64,000 bases of DNA from Hymenobacter norwichensis DSM 15439 (GTDB lineage: Bacteria; Bacteroidota; Bacteroidia; Cytophagales; Hymenobacteraceae), in the NCBI RefSeq assembly GCF_000420705.1, contig NZ_ATVL01000009.1:124001-188000 (forward strand). The letters are read 5' to 3'. Positions 17,084 to 26,997 of the stretch are shown here, one piece after another. Position 1 is the first letter of the stretch. The number at the start of each line of letters is the position of its first letter. The notes beneath the pieces are model-generated. The model worked only from the letters and a program-made list of their open reading frames with translations. It was not told the DNA's origin and did not search any database. Made by a program: the position numbers and the translations under genes.

Positions 17084-17536
17084 ATGCTCCGCTGGATTGA
17101 TGTGCTTACGTACGCCAAGTACGGCAACCCCGAGCCAGTGCGGCGCGTGAACCTGACAGAGGAGGAATGGGCCGCCCAACTTACGCCAGCGCAGTTTCGG
17201 GTGTTGCGCCAGCAGCACACCGAGCCGCCGTACCGCAACGCCTACTGCCGCTCCTACGAGCCGGGCCTGTACGTCTGCGCCGGTTGCGGCAATGCGCTTT
17301 TCGATTCCGGCACCAAGTACCACGCAATATCGGGCTGGCCTAGCTTCACGCAACCCTTGGCTCGCAATGCCATCCGTTACCTCTTCGACGACAGCCACCA
17401 CATGCAGCGCATGGAAGTGCGGTGCAACGTGTGCGCCGGTCACCTGGGCCACGTTTTCCCCGACGGCCCGGCACCTAGCGGCTTGCGCTACTGCATCAAT
17501 TCCGAGAGCTTGAGCCGGGTGGAATACCAAGCGTAG
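17084..17536 (+). CDS. msrB: peptide-methionine (R)-S-oxide reductase MsrB
   Basis: The product is 150 residues, a complete MsrB domain after a 35-residue lead. Four zinc cysteines occur as CAGC and CNVC. The substrate pocket shows SGWPSF, and the catalytic cysteine lies in LRYCINSESL. GHLGHVFPDGP is the conserved loop. It reduces the R epimer of methionine sulfoxide in proteins and uses thioredoxin. There is no signal peptide, so it is cytoplasmic. It lies 3 nt downstream of the small acidic gene and probably shares its mRNA. Confidence 0.93.
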   Translation: MLRWIDVLTYAKYGNPEPVRRVNLTEEEWAAQLTPAQFRVLRQQHTEPPYRNAYCRSYEPGLYVCAGCGNALFDSGTKYHAISGWPSFTQPLARNAIRYLFDDSHHMQRMEVRCNVCAGHLGHVFPDGPAPSGLRYCINSESLSRVEYQA

Positions 17537-17802
17537 GGGCTGAGAAACAAATAATAAGTGCCATAGCCTATAGTAGCTGACGCATGGCGCGGCTTGGTTG
17601 ATTGGGTTCCTTCCTGCTTCGTACCGGGTGCATGGCGGCAGATAAGCGGCAGCAGAAGCAAATAGAGTCCTGCGCTTAGTAGTGCTGAGCCATGCACATA
17701 GGGTGATTGATATTGTCCTAGCTTTACACCGGTTCTACCTCAGTGTATAGTTAGGCTGCGGTGTAGAAGCTGATTTTCCACCCACTTTCTTTTCTGCCGC
17801 TT

Positions 17803-18768
17803 ATGCACGCCAGTCGCCGACGTTTTGCTTGGTTATTGTTGCCGCTCACTGCTTTGATGGCTGCGGCCAATTACCCGCCTGGTTCGCCAGTGGCAACTCC
17901 CGCGCTGGCAGCATTTACGGAAGGCGTCATTACCACTCGGGTTTCATTGCCCGGCAACCCCTTCGATAAAGTCCTGAGCCAACTGGACCCAGCGAAAGGC
18001 GACGTGCAGCAACAGATGCAACGCATTATCGGGGCTATGTCGCCGGCCGAGCAGCAGCAGATGCAGGCCGCGGCCGAGAAGAGTCCGCCCGCCATGACCA
18101 TGGGCGCCATGATGCTTCCGCGCAAAGGCACCATCTACTACCGCAACCAGGAAGCCCGTGCCAGCACCGATGCCCTGACATACCACCTCGAAAACTATTT
18201 CAACGCAACTAAAAACAGCGGCTTGCTGCTGCTGGCGGCGCAGGGCCGAGCTGATAACGTTGCCTACACGTACGATGCCGCTACCGTTAAAAACACGTGG
18301 CAAACGATATCCGTCACCGACGTGGACTACACCATGAAACCGACCACCGAAACGGCATCGGTGGCAGGGTATCCAAGCACGAAAACGACTTATACGCTCA
18401 AGCCTGGCGTAGCGAATGACTCTGCTCCGGGACCCGGTGGGATGTCGGAAAAACCAGTGGCTCTCGATGTGTGGACTTCCGCCCAGATACCCCAGATGTT
18501 GAATTTTGCTCATCCCGTCTACGTCAAGGAAAAGCAAGGCATCACCAAACTGGTCGTGTATTTCGACAAGGAGCGTAAGCACAAGCTGCTCTATGAGTTT
18601 GTGAGCGTGCAGGTCAAGCCCGTTACCACCCAAAACCTGCAAATTAAAACCACCGGCCAGGTTCTGGACTATGCCAAAGACCTCAACCTGATAGGGGCCA
18701 AAACGCTTGCTATTATGTTTGGGGGAGGCCCGCAACGGACGGAGAAAAGTACCGAAGGAGAAGAATAA
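17803..18768 (+). CDS. exported protein of unknown function (DUF4412-like)
   Basis: The product is 321 residues with an N-terminal signal peptide (FAWLLLPLTALMAAANY). The middle has a Met/Gln-rich helical stretch (about residues 65-105), then beta-rich sequence with TIYYRNQEARASTD and VAGYPSTKTTYTL. The pattern of an iron-free, soluble periplasmic beta protein resembles DUF4412, but I am not certain. It stands alone between msrB and the PAP2 genes. It is longer than typical DUF4412 members because of the helical insert. Confidence 0.7.
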   Translation: MHASRRRFAWLLLPLTALMAAANYPPGSPVATPALAAFTEGVITTRVSLPGNPFDKVLSQLDPAKGDVQQQMQRIIGAMSPAEQQQMQAAAEKSPPAMTMGAMMLPRKGTIYYRNQEARASTDALTYHLENYFNATKNSGLLLLAAQGRADNVAYTYDAATVKNTWQTISVTDVDYTMKPTTETASVAGYPSTKTTYTLKPGVANDSAPGPGGMSEKPVALDVWTSAQIPQMLNFAHPVYVKEKQGITKLVVYFDKERKHKLLYEFVSVQVKPVTTQNLQIKTTGQVLDYAKDLNLIGAKTLAIMFGGGPQRTEKSTEGEE

Positions 18769-18848
18769 TTACCTCGCTGGGCGTTTCACCGGCCCATTGG
18801 GCTCCAGCACGCTGTATGCCGATGAGCAGAGTGTCTGAAACGTAATCC

Positions 18849-18887
18849 AGCCCCGTATTTTCTAGCCAAACTTGGGAATACGGGGCT
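18849..18887. terminator. terminator between convergent genes
   Basis: AGCCCCGTATT (18849-18859) pairs with AATACGGGGCT (18877-18887), perfect 11 bp, in the gap between the exported protein and the convergent PAP2 gene. Confidence 0.7.
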
Positions 18888-18908
18888 TTGCGAGGTGGCA
18901 GCGGTGCG

Positions 18909-19736
18909 CTACTTCGTAGGCCGCCAGGTGAAGGTGAGGCCGGCGGCGCCTTGGTAATACATTGGCGAGAAGCTGGTGCCTTCCAGCAGGCGAGGCTTAT
19001 GGCCCCAACGGTTGCGGTGGGAGAGGTAGGCCAGGTGCGCCGACAAAATACCGAAGCCCGCCCCGGCTACCACGTCGCTTTGCCAGTGCTTGTTGTTGAG
19101 CATGCGCAGGGCCGCTACGCTGGTCGCAATGCCGTAGGCGCCCACCCCATACCACTGGCTTTTGTCGCGCAGCTCGGCGTGCACAATGCTGGCCGCCAGA
19201 AACGCCTGCGCCGTGTGGCCCGACGGAAACGACAACTCATCGGAGCCGTCGGGGCGGGCTACGCTGGTGAGGCGCTTGGTCAGGAACACGCTGGCCAGCA
19301 TGATGCCCTCGGCCTTGCCGATGAGAAGCAGCGTGTTCAGCCGGTCGTTGCGCGACTCCACGCCGGCCAACGCCACGGCTCCTAGCTCCATGTAGGGTGC
19401 GAAAATCAGGATGTCGTCTACGCGGGTGCGGAAGTTGGGAAACTCCTTGCGGATGTCGCGGCGGGCGTCGTAGCTGCTGTAGAAGCCGTTGTTGTTGATG
19501 GTACTGATGCCGTAGCCAATCATGATGGCCGGGATGATGGTGGCCTTCACCAGCTTGCCCTTGTACCACGGCTGCGGCGCCCTGATGGGTACGCCGTCGG
19601 GGTTTTCAAACTTGCGTAACGTATCCGTATCGACGGGTGGCGGGGTGGGGTTGGTGGGCACCTGAGCGTAGACTGGCCCGAAAGATCCGGTAAACAACAG
19701 CAGCGTAACAACCCGTTGAAGCAAATAAGAACGCAT
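18909..19736 (-). CDS. PAP2-family membrane-associated phosphatase (second of pair)
   Basis: The product is 275 residues from the ATG at 19736, with a signal peptide (LLQRVVTLLLFTGSFG). The longer open frame upstream overlaps the preceding PAP2 gene and is not real. The acid-phosphatase motifs are all present: KRLTSVARP, then PSGHT, then LRMLNNKHWQSDVVAG. Family members remove phosphate from lipids such as undecaprenyl pyrophosphate or phosphatidic acid at the membrane. It is paralogous to the gene 35 nt upstream, and the two form an operon. Confidence 0.88.
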   Translation of the reverse strand: MRSYLLQRVVTLLLFTGSFGPVYAQVPTNPTPPPVDTDTLRKFENPDGVPIRAPQPWYKGKLVKATIIPAIMIGYGISTINNNGFYSSYDARRDIRKEFPNFRTRVDDILIFAPYMELGAVALAGVESRNDRLNTLLLIGKAEGIMLASVFLTKRLTSVARPDGSDELSFPSGHTAQAFLAASIVHAELRDKSQWYGVGAYGIATSVAALRMLNNKHWQSDVVAGAGFGILSAHLAYLSHRNRWGHKPRLLEGTSFSPMYYQGAAGLTFTWRPTK

Positions 19737-19771
19737 AAGAAGGAAGCGGAAAAACGGCGAGAAAAAGCGAA

Positions 19772-20701
19772 TCAGCGGAAGCTCAGGACAACGGTTGCGC
19801 CCAATGCACCCTGGTTGTAGAACGGCATCAGCAGCGTGGCCGTGCGGGCATCGGGGTGGTTGCCGGAGCGGTGCCACAGCGAGGTAGCCGTGCGGCGCAG
19901 GTTCGGGTAGGCCCAGTACACCAGCTCCGTAGATAGCACCCCCACGCCCGCCCCAGCCAGCACATCCGACAACCAGTGGTTGTCTTTGGCGATGCGCAGC
20001 GCCCCGGTGGCCGTGGCCACCGAATACGCGCCCACGCTGTACCAAACGCTCTGGCTGCCGTACTCTTTGTGCATGAAGCGGGCGGCGGCAAAGGCCGCGC
20101 TGGTGTGGCTGCTCGGAAACGAGGAAAAATCGTTGCCGTAGGGGCGCTCCACCCTGGTGAGCCGCTTCAGGTTGCTGGTCAGGCCGTTGTTGAGGTGGTA
20201 AATCAGCCCGAACAGTACTGCTTGCTCCACGGTGCCGTGCTGCCCCTTCACGCCCGCCAAACTCAGCCCCAGCGTGGCATAGGCCGGCACGTGCCGTAGC
20301 TGGTCGTCTACGTGGGTGCGCACCCACGACAGGTGCTCCCGCGCACCGGCCCGCACCGATTCATCGGCTTCTATTTCCAGGTCGAATACCTCCACTTCGT
20401 GCCGCAGCAGCGCCCCGGAGCCAATCAGCAGGGCCGGTAGGGCCAGCCGCTGCACCGTGGGTAGCCGCCGGAACCGCTCCACCTGCCCCCTGGCCGTGCC
20501 GTACACCACCCGCCCGCGGGCCAGCAACGAGTCGAGGCGCGTGGGAGCGGCCGGTGGTGCCTGCTGGGCAATACTGGCCGGGCCGCCAAGCAGTAGGGCC
20601 ACCCAACTGGTGGCTGCAAGCACTCGGCGGGACCATCGTCGCACTCCGCTCAGCGGCTGCTTTGCTCTGCTATTTATTGCCGGTCCTTCGTGAGGGCTCA
20701 T
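19772..20701 (-). CDS. PAP2-family membrane-associated phosphatase (first of pair)
   Basis: The product is 309 residues. It has a basic N-terminus and a hydrophobic segment (VLAATSWVALLLGGPASIAQ) that serves as signal or anchor. Catalytic motifs are KRLTRVERP, FPSSHT and LRIAKDNHWLSDVLAG, with all key Lys, Arg, Ser, His and Asp residues present. Probably an envelope lipid phosphatase. The C-terminus ends in a beta-like GALGATVVLSFR, which also occurs in its partner as GAAGLTFTW. That ending, and the lack of the usual six helices, suggests a periplasmic or outer-membrane-associated form. Confidence 0.87.
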   Translation of the reverse strand: MSPHEGPAINSRAKQPLSGVRRWSRRVLAATSWVALLLGGPASIAQQAPPAAPTRLDSLLARGRVVYGTARGQVERFRRLPTVQRLALPALLIGSGALLRHEVEVFDLEIEADESVRAGAREHLSWVRTHVDDQLRHVPAYATLGLSLAGVKGQHGTVEQAVLFGLIYHLNNGLTSNLKRLTRVERPYGNDFSSFPSSHTSAAFAAARFMHKEYGSQSVWYSVGAYSVATATGALRIAKDNHWLSDVLAGAGVGVLSTELVYWAYPNLRRTATSLWHRSGNHPDARTATLLMPFYNQGALGATVVLSFR

Positions 20702-20842
20702 GCTCGAGTAAGGAAGTTGGATATAAGTTGTTTATTTGGTGGCGTTGGCTGTTGTAACACAACATGGATTTCAGGTGGCTTCCGCGCCGCAATTCAGACT
20801 GTAAAAAAGGCTATGCGCGTGAGCCACACTGCCGGGTACAAC

Positions 20843-20872
20843 AAATGCCTGGAAGTTGATTTCCAGGCATTT
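20843..20872 (-). terminator. terminator of PepSY-like lipoprotein gene
   Basis: AAATGCCTGGAA (20843-20854) and TTCCAGGCATTT (20861-20872) are perfectly complementary with a 6-nt loop, 25 nt past the stop codon. Confidence 0.75.
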
Positions 20873-20896
20873 GGTTGTAAGCAGAGCGACTAAACA

Positions 20897-21358
20897 TTAG
20901 TCCCAGTAAGCAGGCGTGGTTACTTCCTGGCCATCGGCCGAGAATACCACGTCCTTGTCTTGGCCGTTGCTGTCGAGGTCCACTTGATAAAGCGGATTCG
21001 TTTCGGTGCCTTGGAACAGTTTCTCGGCTTCGTCGATGCGCATGCCGGCGTACTTCTGGTTGATGGTGGCTTGCACGGCGGCGGGTAGCTCAGTGGCCAG
21101 GATGTCGTACTTGTACTTCAGAACCGTGCCGCTTGGATTCAGCAGCGCTTTGTAATCCACGGTATTCACGTCGAAATCCGCCTCGTAGTCGTCGCCTTTT
21201 TTCTCCCATTCCAGGTTGGTAACCGTAGTGAAACGGGTAGCGAAGCTGGTCTTCACCACTTCCGGCACATCGTTGGGCTTCACGTCATCGGAATCGTCTT
21301 TGTTACAGGCGAGTAGCAACAAACCGGGCAGCAGCAGCAGGTGTCTTGAGAGTTTCAT
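20897..21358 (-). CDS. PepSY-like (PF11396) lipoprotein
   Basis: The product is 153 residues from the ATG at 21358. The signal ends in a lipobox cysteine (LLLLACNKDD), so it is a lipoprotein. The mature part is one PepSY-like domain: VVKTSFATRFTTVTNLEWEKKG, then YEADFDVN and a YKYDILATELPAAVQATI helix. Members are small periplasmic or outer-membrane-facing proteins that often resemble beta-lactamase-inhibitor folds. Role unknown. A longer frame exists upstream but would bury the lipobox. Confidence 0.83.
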   Translation of the reverse strand: MKLSRHLLLLPGLLLLACNKDDSDDVKPNDVPEVVKTSFATRFTTVTNLEWEKKGDDYEADFDVNTVDYKALLNPSGTVLKYKYDILATELPAAVQATINQKYAGMRIDEAEKLFQGTETNPLYQVDLDSNGQDKDVVFSADGQEVTTPAYWD

Positions 21359-21476
21359 ACGGGTGTTGGGTAATAAGTGAAAAAGTTTGTTTTCGGGGGG
21401 TATAGCGGCAGGTGAGGCCACGGAACGACAAGCCAGTAAGCCAGTGAAACAGGCTCTACAGGCAGGAAAAGCAGGT

Positions 21477-21809
21477 TTAGGGGGCGGAGGGGTCGGTGGT
21501 GAAGGGGGCCGCCGTGGCAGGCGCAGTTGGGCTGCCCTGCGTCTGGCAACTGTCGCGGTAGTGGGCGAGCTGCGTGCGGGTTCGTTGCAGCTCGTCGGCC
21601 AGCGCCACCCACGACTCTCGGGCGTTGTCGGTGTCCTCATCCTCGTCCTCGTCGTCATCATCCCACATATCGTCGGCAATGCCTACCAGCCACCGGCTAC
21701 CGGGGGTGGAGTAGTGGGGCATGAGCAGGTAGGCATTGAGCGCCAACGACAAGCCCATGATGCCCGCCAGCAGCCAGTTAAGAAGGGAAAAGCGGGAAGG
21801 CGTGGGCAT
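21477..21809 (-). CDS. small membrane protein with acidic stretch, unknown function
   Basis: The product is 110 residues from the ATG at 21809. One transmembrane segment (LLNWLLAGIMGLSLALNAYLL) is followed by an Asp/Glu run (about 15 acidic residues near DDMWDDDDEDEDED), a short coiled-coil-like helix and a Pro/Thr tail. No family is recognised. The organisation is like periplasmic-sensor or anti-sigma-neighbour proteins, but nothing proves it. It is 118 nt upstream of the PepSY lipoprotein gene and in the same direction, so probably co-transcribed. Confidence 0.55.
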   Translation of the reverse strand: MPTPSRFSLLNWLLAGIMGLSLALNAYLLMPHYSTPGSRWLVGIADDMWDDDDEDEDEDTDNARESWVALADELQRTRTQLAHYRDSCQTQGSPTAPATAAPFTTDPSAP

Positions 21810-22086
21810 GCGGTTGGTGTTGAATACGGTGCAAAGGACCGCCCTCAACATTAAAACCGTCTGAACGCTACGTTAAAAGACATGAAAGCTCGGCCGTAGG
21901 GCCAGGCGCTACACCACCGCCGGCAGCTGCATCGTGGACGTAGTGCCCTTACCCAGCACCGAAAAAATGTAAGTACAGAATACCATAACTAGCTGTTGAG
22001 GTTTCATTCCGCCTTGAAAAGGTACTTGGCAACATTGCGCCTGCTTGCGTATAGCACGGCAGCTACTTACCCGATCTGCTTTCCCA

Positions 22087-24633
22087 ATGGCGAAAAATTC
22101 GCACCCCGCTCCCCAAGAAAATTTCACTGGTTTTGTGCGCGTCCGTGGGGCGCGGGAGCATAACCTGAAGAATATTGACGTTGAAATTCCGCGTGATGCG
22201 CTGGTGGTATTTACCGGCGTATCGGGTTCCGGCAAGTCCAGCCTGGCGTTTGGCACGCTGTACGCCGAGGCCCAGCGGCGCTACCTAGAATCGGTGTCGC
22301 CGTACGCGCGGCGGCTGTTTCACCAGATGTCGGTGCCCGAGGTGGACGCCATTGAGGGCTTGCCACCGGCCGTGGCCTTGCAGCAGCAGCGCGGCACGCC
22401 TACCACCCGCTCGTCGGTGGGTTCGGTCACCACGCTCTCCAACCTAGTGCGCATGCTGTACTCGCGGGCCGGGGAGTACCCGGCGGGGCAGGGCATCATC
22501 TACGCCGAAGCCTTTTCGCCGAACACGCCCGAGGGTGCCTGCCCGAACTGCCACGGCCTGGGCCGCACCTACGAAGTAACCGAGCAAACCATGGTGCCCG
22601 ACCCCTCGCTCACCATCCGGGAGCGGGCCATTGCCGCCTGGCCGCAAGCTTGGGGCGGCCAAAATCAGCGCGACATCCTCGTGACCCTGGGCTACGACGT
22701 AGACACGCCCTGGCGCGACTTACCCCAGCAGGACCGCAACTGGATTCTGTTCACCGACGAGCAGCCGGTGGTGCCTGTGTACCCCGGCTACTCGCCCGAG
22801 GAAACCAAGCGGGCCCTCAAGCGCAAGGAGCCGCCCAATTACATGGGCACCTTCACGGGCGTGAAGCGGCACGTGCTGCACACCTTCGCTACCACCCAAA
22901 GCCCGCTGATGAAGAAGCGGGCCTTGCAATACATGCTCAGCACTGAGTGCCCGCTGTGCCACGGTAAGCGCTTGCGGCCCGAGTCGTTGTCGGTGAAGTT
23001 TGCCGGCCTCGACATTGCCGACTTCTCGCAGCAGCCCCTGAAACGGGTGGCCGCTCTGCTGAAACCCTACGCCGATACTGCCACTACCGGCCGCCAGCAA
23101 CACGACGCCGACCACCCCGAGCAGGCCATCGTCGCCCAGCGCATTGCCACCGATTTGTGCGCCCGGCTGGAAGTTTTACTGGATTTGGGGCTGGGTTACT
23201 TATCGTTGGAGCGCAGCACGCCCACGTTGTCGCCGGGGGAGCTGCAACGGCTTCGGCTGGCTACTCAGTTGTATTCCAATCTGTTTGGGGTGGTGTACGT
23301 GTTGGATGAGCCTTCTGCCGGCCTGCACCCTTCCGATACTGAAGCGTTGCTGTCGGCGCTGGCCGCGCTGAAACAGGCCGGCAACTCGCTGTTCGTGGTG
23401 GAGCACAACCTGGATGTAGTGCGCCAGGCCGATTGGCTGGTGGACGTAGGACCCGCCGCTGGGGAGCAGGGTGGCGAAATCCTATACAGCGGCCCGCCCG
23501 CCGGCCTCACCGACGTGGCCGCGTCCCAAACACGCCGCTACCTGTTTGCCACAACTGCCGAGGAAGCGCGGGAACCCCGCACGCCGAGCGGCTGGCTGCA
23601 ACTGGCCGGCGTCACGCGCAACAACCTGCAAAACCTGGATGTGCAGTTCCCACTGGGCGTATTCACCACTGTTACGGGCGTTTCGGGGTCGGGCAAGTCT
23701 AGCCTCGTGAGCCAAGTGCTGGTAGAGCTGGTAGCTGAGCAATTGGGCCTGGAAGTAGCTGCCGAAGAGGAAGAAGGCGCCGACCCGCTAGAACAAGCCG
23801 CCGCCCCCGAAACCGGTGGCCACATTGTGGCGGGCATGGAGCACATCAAGCGGCTGGTGCGCGTCGATCAAAAGCCAATTGGCCGCACACCGCGTTCCAA
23901 TATGGCCACCTATACCGGCCTCTTCGACCACGTACGTAAGCTGTTCGCGGCTACGCCCGAGGCTAAAAAGCACCGCTACGACGCCGGCCGGTTCTCGTTC
24001 AACGTTGCCAAAGGCCGCTGCGAAAACTGCCAGGGGGAAGGTTTCGTGATGGTGGAGCTGCTGTTTCTGCCTAGTGTGTACGCGCCCTGTCCGGTCTGCC
24101 ACGGTGCCCGCTACAACGCCAAAACCCTGGAAGTCACGTACCGCGACAAGAACATTGCCGAGGTGCTCGGCCTGACCGTGGATGCTGCCTGGGAGTTCTT
24201 TAGTGACGAGCCGCTGGTGCACCGTGCCCTCACGGTGCTGCGCGAAGTAGGGCTCGGCTATCTGCGTCTCGGGCAGCCTGCCACCGAGCTGTCGGGTGGG
24301 GAGGCCCAGCGCATTAAGCTGGCCACCGAGCTGCAACGGGCTCAGCGCGGCAACTCGCTCTACGTCCTCGATGAACCCACCACCGGCCTGCACCCCTCCG
24401 ACGTGGAAAAGCTCCTGACCCAACTAAATGGCCTCGTAGAAGCTGGCAACACTGTCATCGTAGTGGAGCACGACATGCGTGTAGTTGCGCACTCCGACTA
24501 CGTGCTGGACATGGGCCCCGGCGCCGGCGACGAAGGCGGCCAGGTGGTAGTGGCCGGTACGCCCGACGAGGTAGCCCACGTAAAAGGCAGCCGTACCGCT
24601 CCGCATTTGCGGCGGTTTCTAAAGGGCAAGTAG
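22087..24633 (+). CDS. UvrA-like excinuclease ATPase (UvrA2 type)
   Basis: The product is 848 residues. It has two ABC ATPase modules with Walker A motifs [13 protein letters not shown] (near residue 40) and [13 protein letters not shown] (near 531), and ABC signatures [12 protein letters not shown] and [12 protein letters not shown]. Zinc modules are [19 protein letters not shown] and CENCQGEGF...CPVCHGARY. Classical UvrA is about 940 residues; this one lacks the UvrB-binding region, as in UvrA2 proteins. UvrA2 is linked to DNA-damage tolerance and, in some species, resistance to DNA-intercalating antibiotics. No uvrB or antibiotic cluster is nearby. An alternative start at 22045 would add 14 residues. 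Confidence 0.92.
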   Translation: MAKNSHPAPQENFTGFVRVRGAREHNLKNIDVEIPRDALVVFTGVSGSGKSSLAFGTLYAEAQRRYLESVSPYARRLFHQMSVPEVDAIEGLPPAVALQQQRGTPTTRSSVGSVTTLSNLVRMLYSRAGEYPAGQGIIYAEAFSPNTPEGACPNCHGLGRTYEVTEQTMVPDPSLTIRERAIAAWPQAWGGQNQRDILVTLGYDVDTPWRDLPQQDRNWILFTDEQPVVPVYPGYSPEETKRALKRKEPPNYMGTFTGVKRHVLHTFATTQSPLMKKRALQYMLSTECPLCHGKRLRPESLSVKFAGLDIADFSQQPLKRVAALLKPYADTATTGRQQHDADHPEQAIVAQRIATDLCARLEVLLDLGLGYLSLERSTPTLSPGELQRLRLATQLYSNLFGVVYVLDEPSAGLHPSDTEALLSALAALKQAGNSLFVVEHNLDVVRQADWLVDVGPAAGEQGGEILYSGPPAGLTDVAASQTRRYLFATTAEEAREPRTPSGWLQLAGVTRNNLQNLDVQFPLGVFTTVTGVSGSGKSSLVSQVLVELVAEQLGLEVAAEEEEGADPLEQAAAPETGGHIVAGMEHIKRLVRVDQKPIGRTPRSNMATYTGLFDHVRKLFAATPEAKKHRYDAGRFSFNVAKGRCENCQGEGFVMVELLFLPSVYAPCPVCHGARYNAKTLEVTYRDKNIAEVLGLTVDAAWEFFSDEPLVHRALTVLREVGLGYLRLGQPATELSGGEAQRIKLATELQRAQRGNSLYVLDEPTTGLHPSDVEKLLTQLNGLVEAGNTVIVVEHDMRVVAHSDYVLDMGPGAGDEGGQVVVAGTPDEVAHVKGSRTAPHLRRFLKGK

Positions 24634-24853
24634 TAGGAGGATAGTAGTAATCATGCCGGGTGGCGCGAGCGAGCCGGTAGCAAGGCGACGTGCCAGTGTA
24701 GAGCTAGGCGAAACGAACTAAAAACGTGGGTGTGTAGCCAAAGATTAGTCGGCACAACGGCGCGTAGTACGTGGTAAGCGCTACCTTAGCATTTCGGTAA
24801 TGTAGAGCTTGTTCTGCTGGTTGTTGCTGGTAGTCGTTGCTGGTTAAGGTGCT

Positions 24854-25666
24854 ATGGATGTTTTGAAGCGTAACAACGTCACCGTCTCGGGAGCTGGAAG
24901 CCAGGCCATGGTGTTCGTTCATGGCTTCGGGTGCAATCAGCAGATGTGGCAACTGATAGCACCCGACTTCGCTGCCGACTACCGCGTGGTGCTGCTCGAT
25001 TTGGTGGGTGCCGGCCGCTCCGACTTGGCCGCTTACGACCCAACTCACTACAGCTCGCTGGATGCCCACGCTGAGGACGTACTGGCCGTGCTGCGCGCCC
25101 TACACCTGCACGATGTGGTGTTGGTAGGGCATTCGGTAGGGGCCGTTATTGCCATGCTGGCCGCCATTGAAGAGCCCGACCGGGTGGCCCAGTTGGTATT
25201 GGTGTCGCCCTCGCCACGCTACCTCAACGACGTGAACTATACCGGAGGCTTCGAGCCCGCCGACATCAACGAGTTGCTCGAAGACATGGGTAACAACTAC
25301 CTCGGGTGGTCGGGCGCTTTTGCTCCCATTGTCATGAGCCACTCCGACCGGCCCGAGCTGGCTGCCGAGCTCAACAGCAGCTTTTGCAGCACCGACCCGG
25401 CTATTGCTCAGCACTTTGCCCGCGTTACGTTTCTGGGTGATAACCGGGCTGATTTGCCGTTGGTTCACACTCCCAGCCTGATTATACAGTGTGCCCACGA
25501 TGTAATTGCGCCAGCGGCCGTGGGTACCTACATGCACCGGCACCTGCCGGATAGCACGCTCGTTGTGCTGGATACCTCAGGCCATTGCCCGCACTTGAGC
25601 ATGCCGCAAGCTACGCGGGCCGCCATCCAGAATTTTCTTCGTTCCACGCCCACACTACAGCCCTGA
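24854..25666 (+). CDS. RsbQ-like alpha/beta hydrolase
   Basis: The product is 270 residues, a full alpha/beta hydrolase. The nucleophile is Ser94 in GHSVGA, the acid is Asp216 in CAHD and the base is His244 in SGHC; the oxyanion segment is FVHGFGCNQQMW. The sequence matches the RsbQ/DLP branch, related to plant KAI2 and D14 receptors, whose members bind a small hydrophobic ligand. In Bacillus, RsbQ partners the PAS protein RsbP. Here the next gene, 6 nt downstream, encodes a PAS-domain histidine kinase. That organisation strongly suggests a ligand-sensing pair. It is cytoplasmic. Confidence 0.9.
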   Translation: MDVLKRNNVTVSGAGSQAMVFVHGFGCNQQMWQLIAPDFAADYRVVLLDLVGAGRSDLAAYDPTHYSSLDAHAEDVLAVLRALHLHDVVLVGHSVGAVIAMLAAIEEPDRVAQLVLVSPSPRYLNDVNYTGGFEPADINELLEDMGNNYLGWSGAFAPIVMSHSDRPELAAELNSSFCSTDPAIAQHFARVTFLGDNRADLPLVHTPSLIIQCAHDVIAPAAVGTYMHRHLPDSTLVVLDTSGHCPHLSMPQATRAAIQNFLRSTPTLQP

Positions 25667-25672
25667 ACAGCC

Positions 25673-26869
25673 ATGAGTGATGCCGCCGACGATGAGCAAC
25701 TACCTGAGCTGGACCTACGCCTAACAGCGGAAAACCTCGATGAATTCTACGAGCACGCTCCCTGCGGCTACTGCTCCTGTCTGCCTGATGGCACGCTTAT
25801 CAAAGTCAACCAAACTTTACTCGGCTGGCTGGGGTACTCGCGCCCGGAACTAGTGGCACACATGGCGCTGCAAGACCTGTTCACCATCGGCGGGCGGCTG
25901 CACTACGAAACCCACTGTGTGCCTTTACTGCTGCTGCAAGGCCAGGTGCGTGAAATCAGCTACCTGCTGCGGCGTAAAGACAAAACTACGCTGCCCGTGC
26001 TGATGAGCTGCACTCTGCTACGCGACGCAGACAACCAACCGCTAGTCGTGCGGGCCACCTTGTTCGACATCACCGAGCGCCACAAGTACGAGGCCGAACT
26101 GCTGCGTGCCAAACTGAAGGCCGAAGAGCAGCGCGAACAGCTGGCCCTTGCCAACAAGCAACTGCAACGCAAAAACGAGCAGCTTACCCGCATCAATGCC
26201 GACCTAGACAGCTTCGTGTACACCGCCTCCCACGACCTGCGCCAGCCCATCGACAACATGGCGGGGCTGTTCACCGAACTTAAGCGCAGTGCCACCTTCC
26301 ACGACCCGGCCGCCGGCCGTATGGTCGTGATGTTCGAGGAGGCTTTGCAGCAGATTCTCGATACTATTGGGGGGCTAACGGCGGTAGTACAGCAGCAGCG
26401 CGAACTAGAGCAGGTGCCCAATGAAGCCGTAGCCCTCCAGCCAATCACCGAGGAAATCATCCAGAGCCTCCAGCCTGGTACCGCATCGGCCACGTTCACC
26501 CTGGATTTTGGGGCCGTCCCGACGCTGCAAATGGCCCGGCCCAGCTTGCACAGTATGCTGTTCAACCTGCTCAGCAATTCCCTCAAATACGCTGACCACG
26601 GCCGGCCGGCGCATATCCAAGTAAGTACGGCGCTGGTAGATAACGTGCCCGTATTGAGCGTGGAGGACAACGGCCGTGGCATCAACCTAGAGCGCCACGG
26701 GCCGGAGCTGTTCCAACTGTTCCGCCGGTTTCACCCCGACGTGGCGGGCTCGGGCATGGGACTGTATTTAGTCAATAGGCTGGTACACCAGGCAGGCGGG
26801 CGGGTGGAAGTGGAAAGCAGAGTAGGGCGGGGCACCACGTTTCGTATCTACTTGCCTAAAGCGCATTGA
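25673..26869 (+). CDS. PAS-domain sensor histidine kinase, partner of RsbQ-like hydrolase
   Basis: The product is 398 residues with no membrane segment. A PAS domain spans about residues 22-140, followed by a coiled-coil linker (about 140-178). The HisKA helix has the phospho-acceptor His187 in YTASHDLRQPIDN. The ATPase domain carries the N box (NLLSNSLKYA), G1 (VEDNGRGI) and G2 (GSGMGLYLVNRL). A soluble PAS kinase directly behind an RsbQ-like hydrolase is expected to receive the hydrolase signal through the PAS domain. No response regulator gene is adjacent, so it may act on one elsewhere. Confidence 0.9.
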   Translation: MSDAADDEQLPELDLRLTAENLDEFYEHAPCGYCSCLPDGTLIKVNQTLLGWLGYSRPELVAHMALQDLFTIGGRLHYETHCVPLLLLQGQVREISYLLRRKDKTTLPVLMSCTLLRDADNQPLVVRATLFDITERHKYEAELLRAKLKAEEQREQLALANKQLQRKNEQLTRINADLDSFVYTASHDLRQPIDNMAGLFTELKRSATFHDPAAGRMVVMFEEALQQILDTIGGLTAVVQQQRELEQVPNEAVALQPITEEIIQSLQPGTASATFTLDFGAVPTLQMARPSLHSMLFNLLSNSLKYADHGRPAHIQVSTALVDNVPVLSVEDNGRGINLERHGPELFQLFRRFHPDVAGSGMGLYLVNRLVHQAGGRVEVESRVGRGTTFRIYLPKAH

Positions 26870-26997
26870 TACGGTAGCTTAAACAATAAGCGAAAGGCTA
26901 GCAGGACGCGTTAAACAATGTCCGCAACGCCGAGACGTGAATTGAAATTTGGCACAGTCAACTGCTTCGTCTCTACGCCGTCTGGGTTCCAAGCCAA

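Noticed and set aside
17488..17697. 69-residue frame on the minus strand downstream of msrB
   Set aside because: Overlaps the msrB 3' end and shows no family features.
19737..20327. Upstream extension of the second PAP2 gene to 472 residues
   Set aside because: It overlaps the first PAP2 gene in another frame and lacks homology; the signal peptide starts at 19736.
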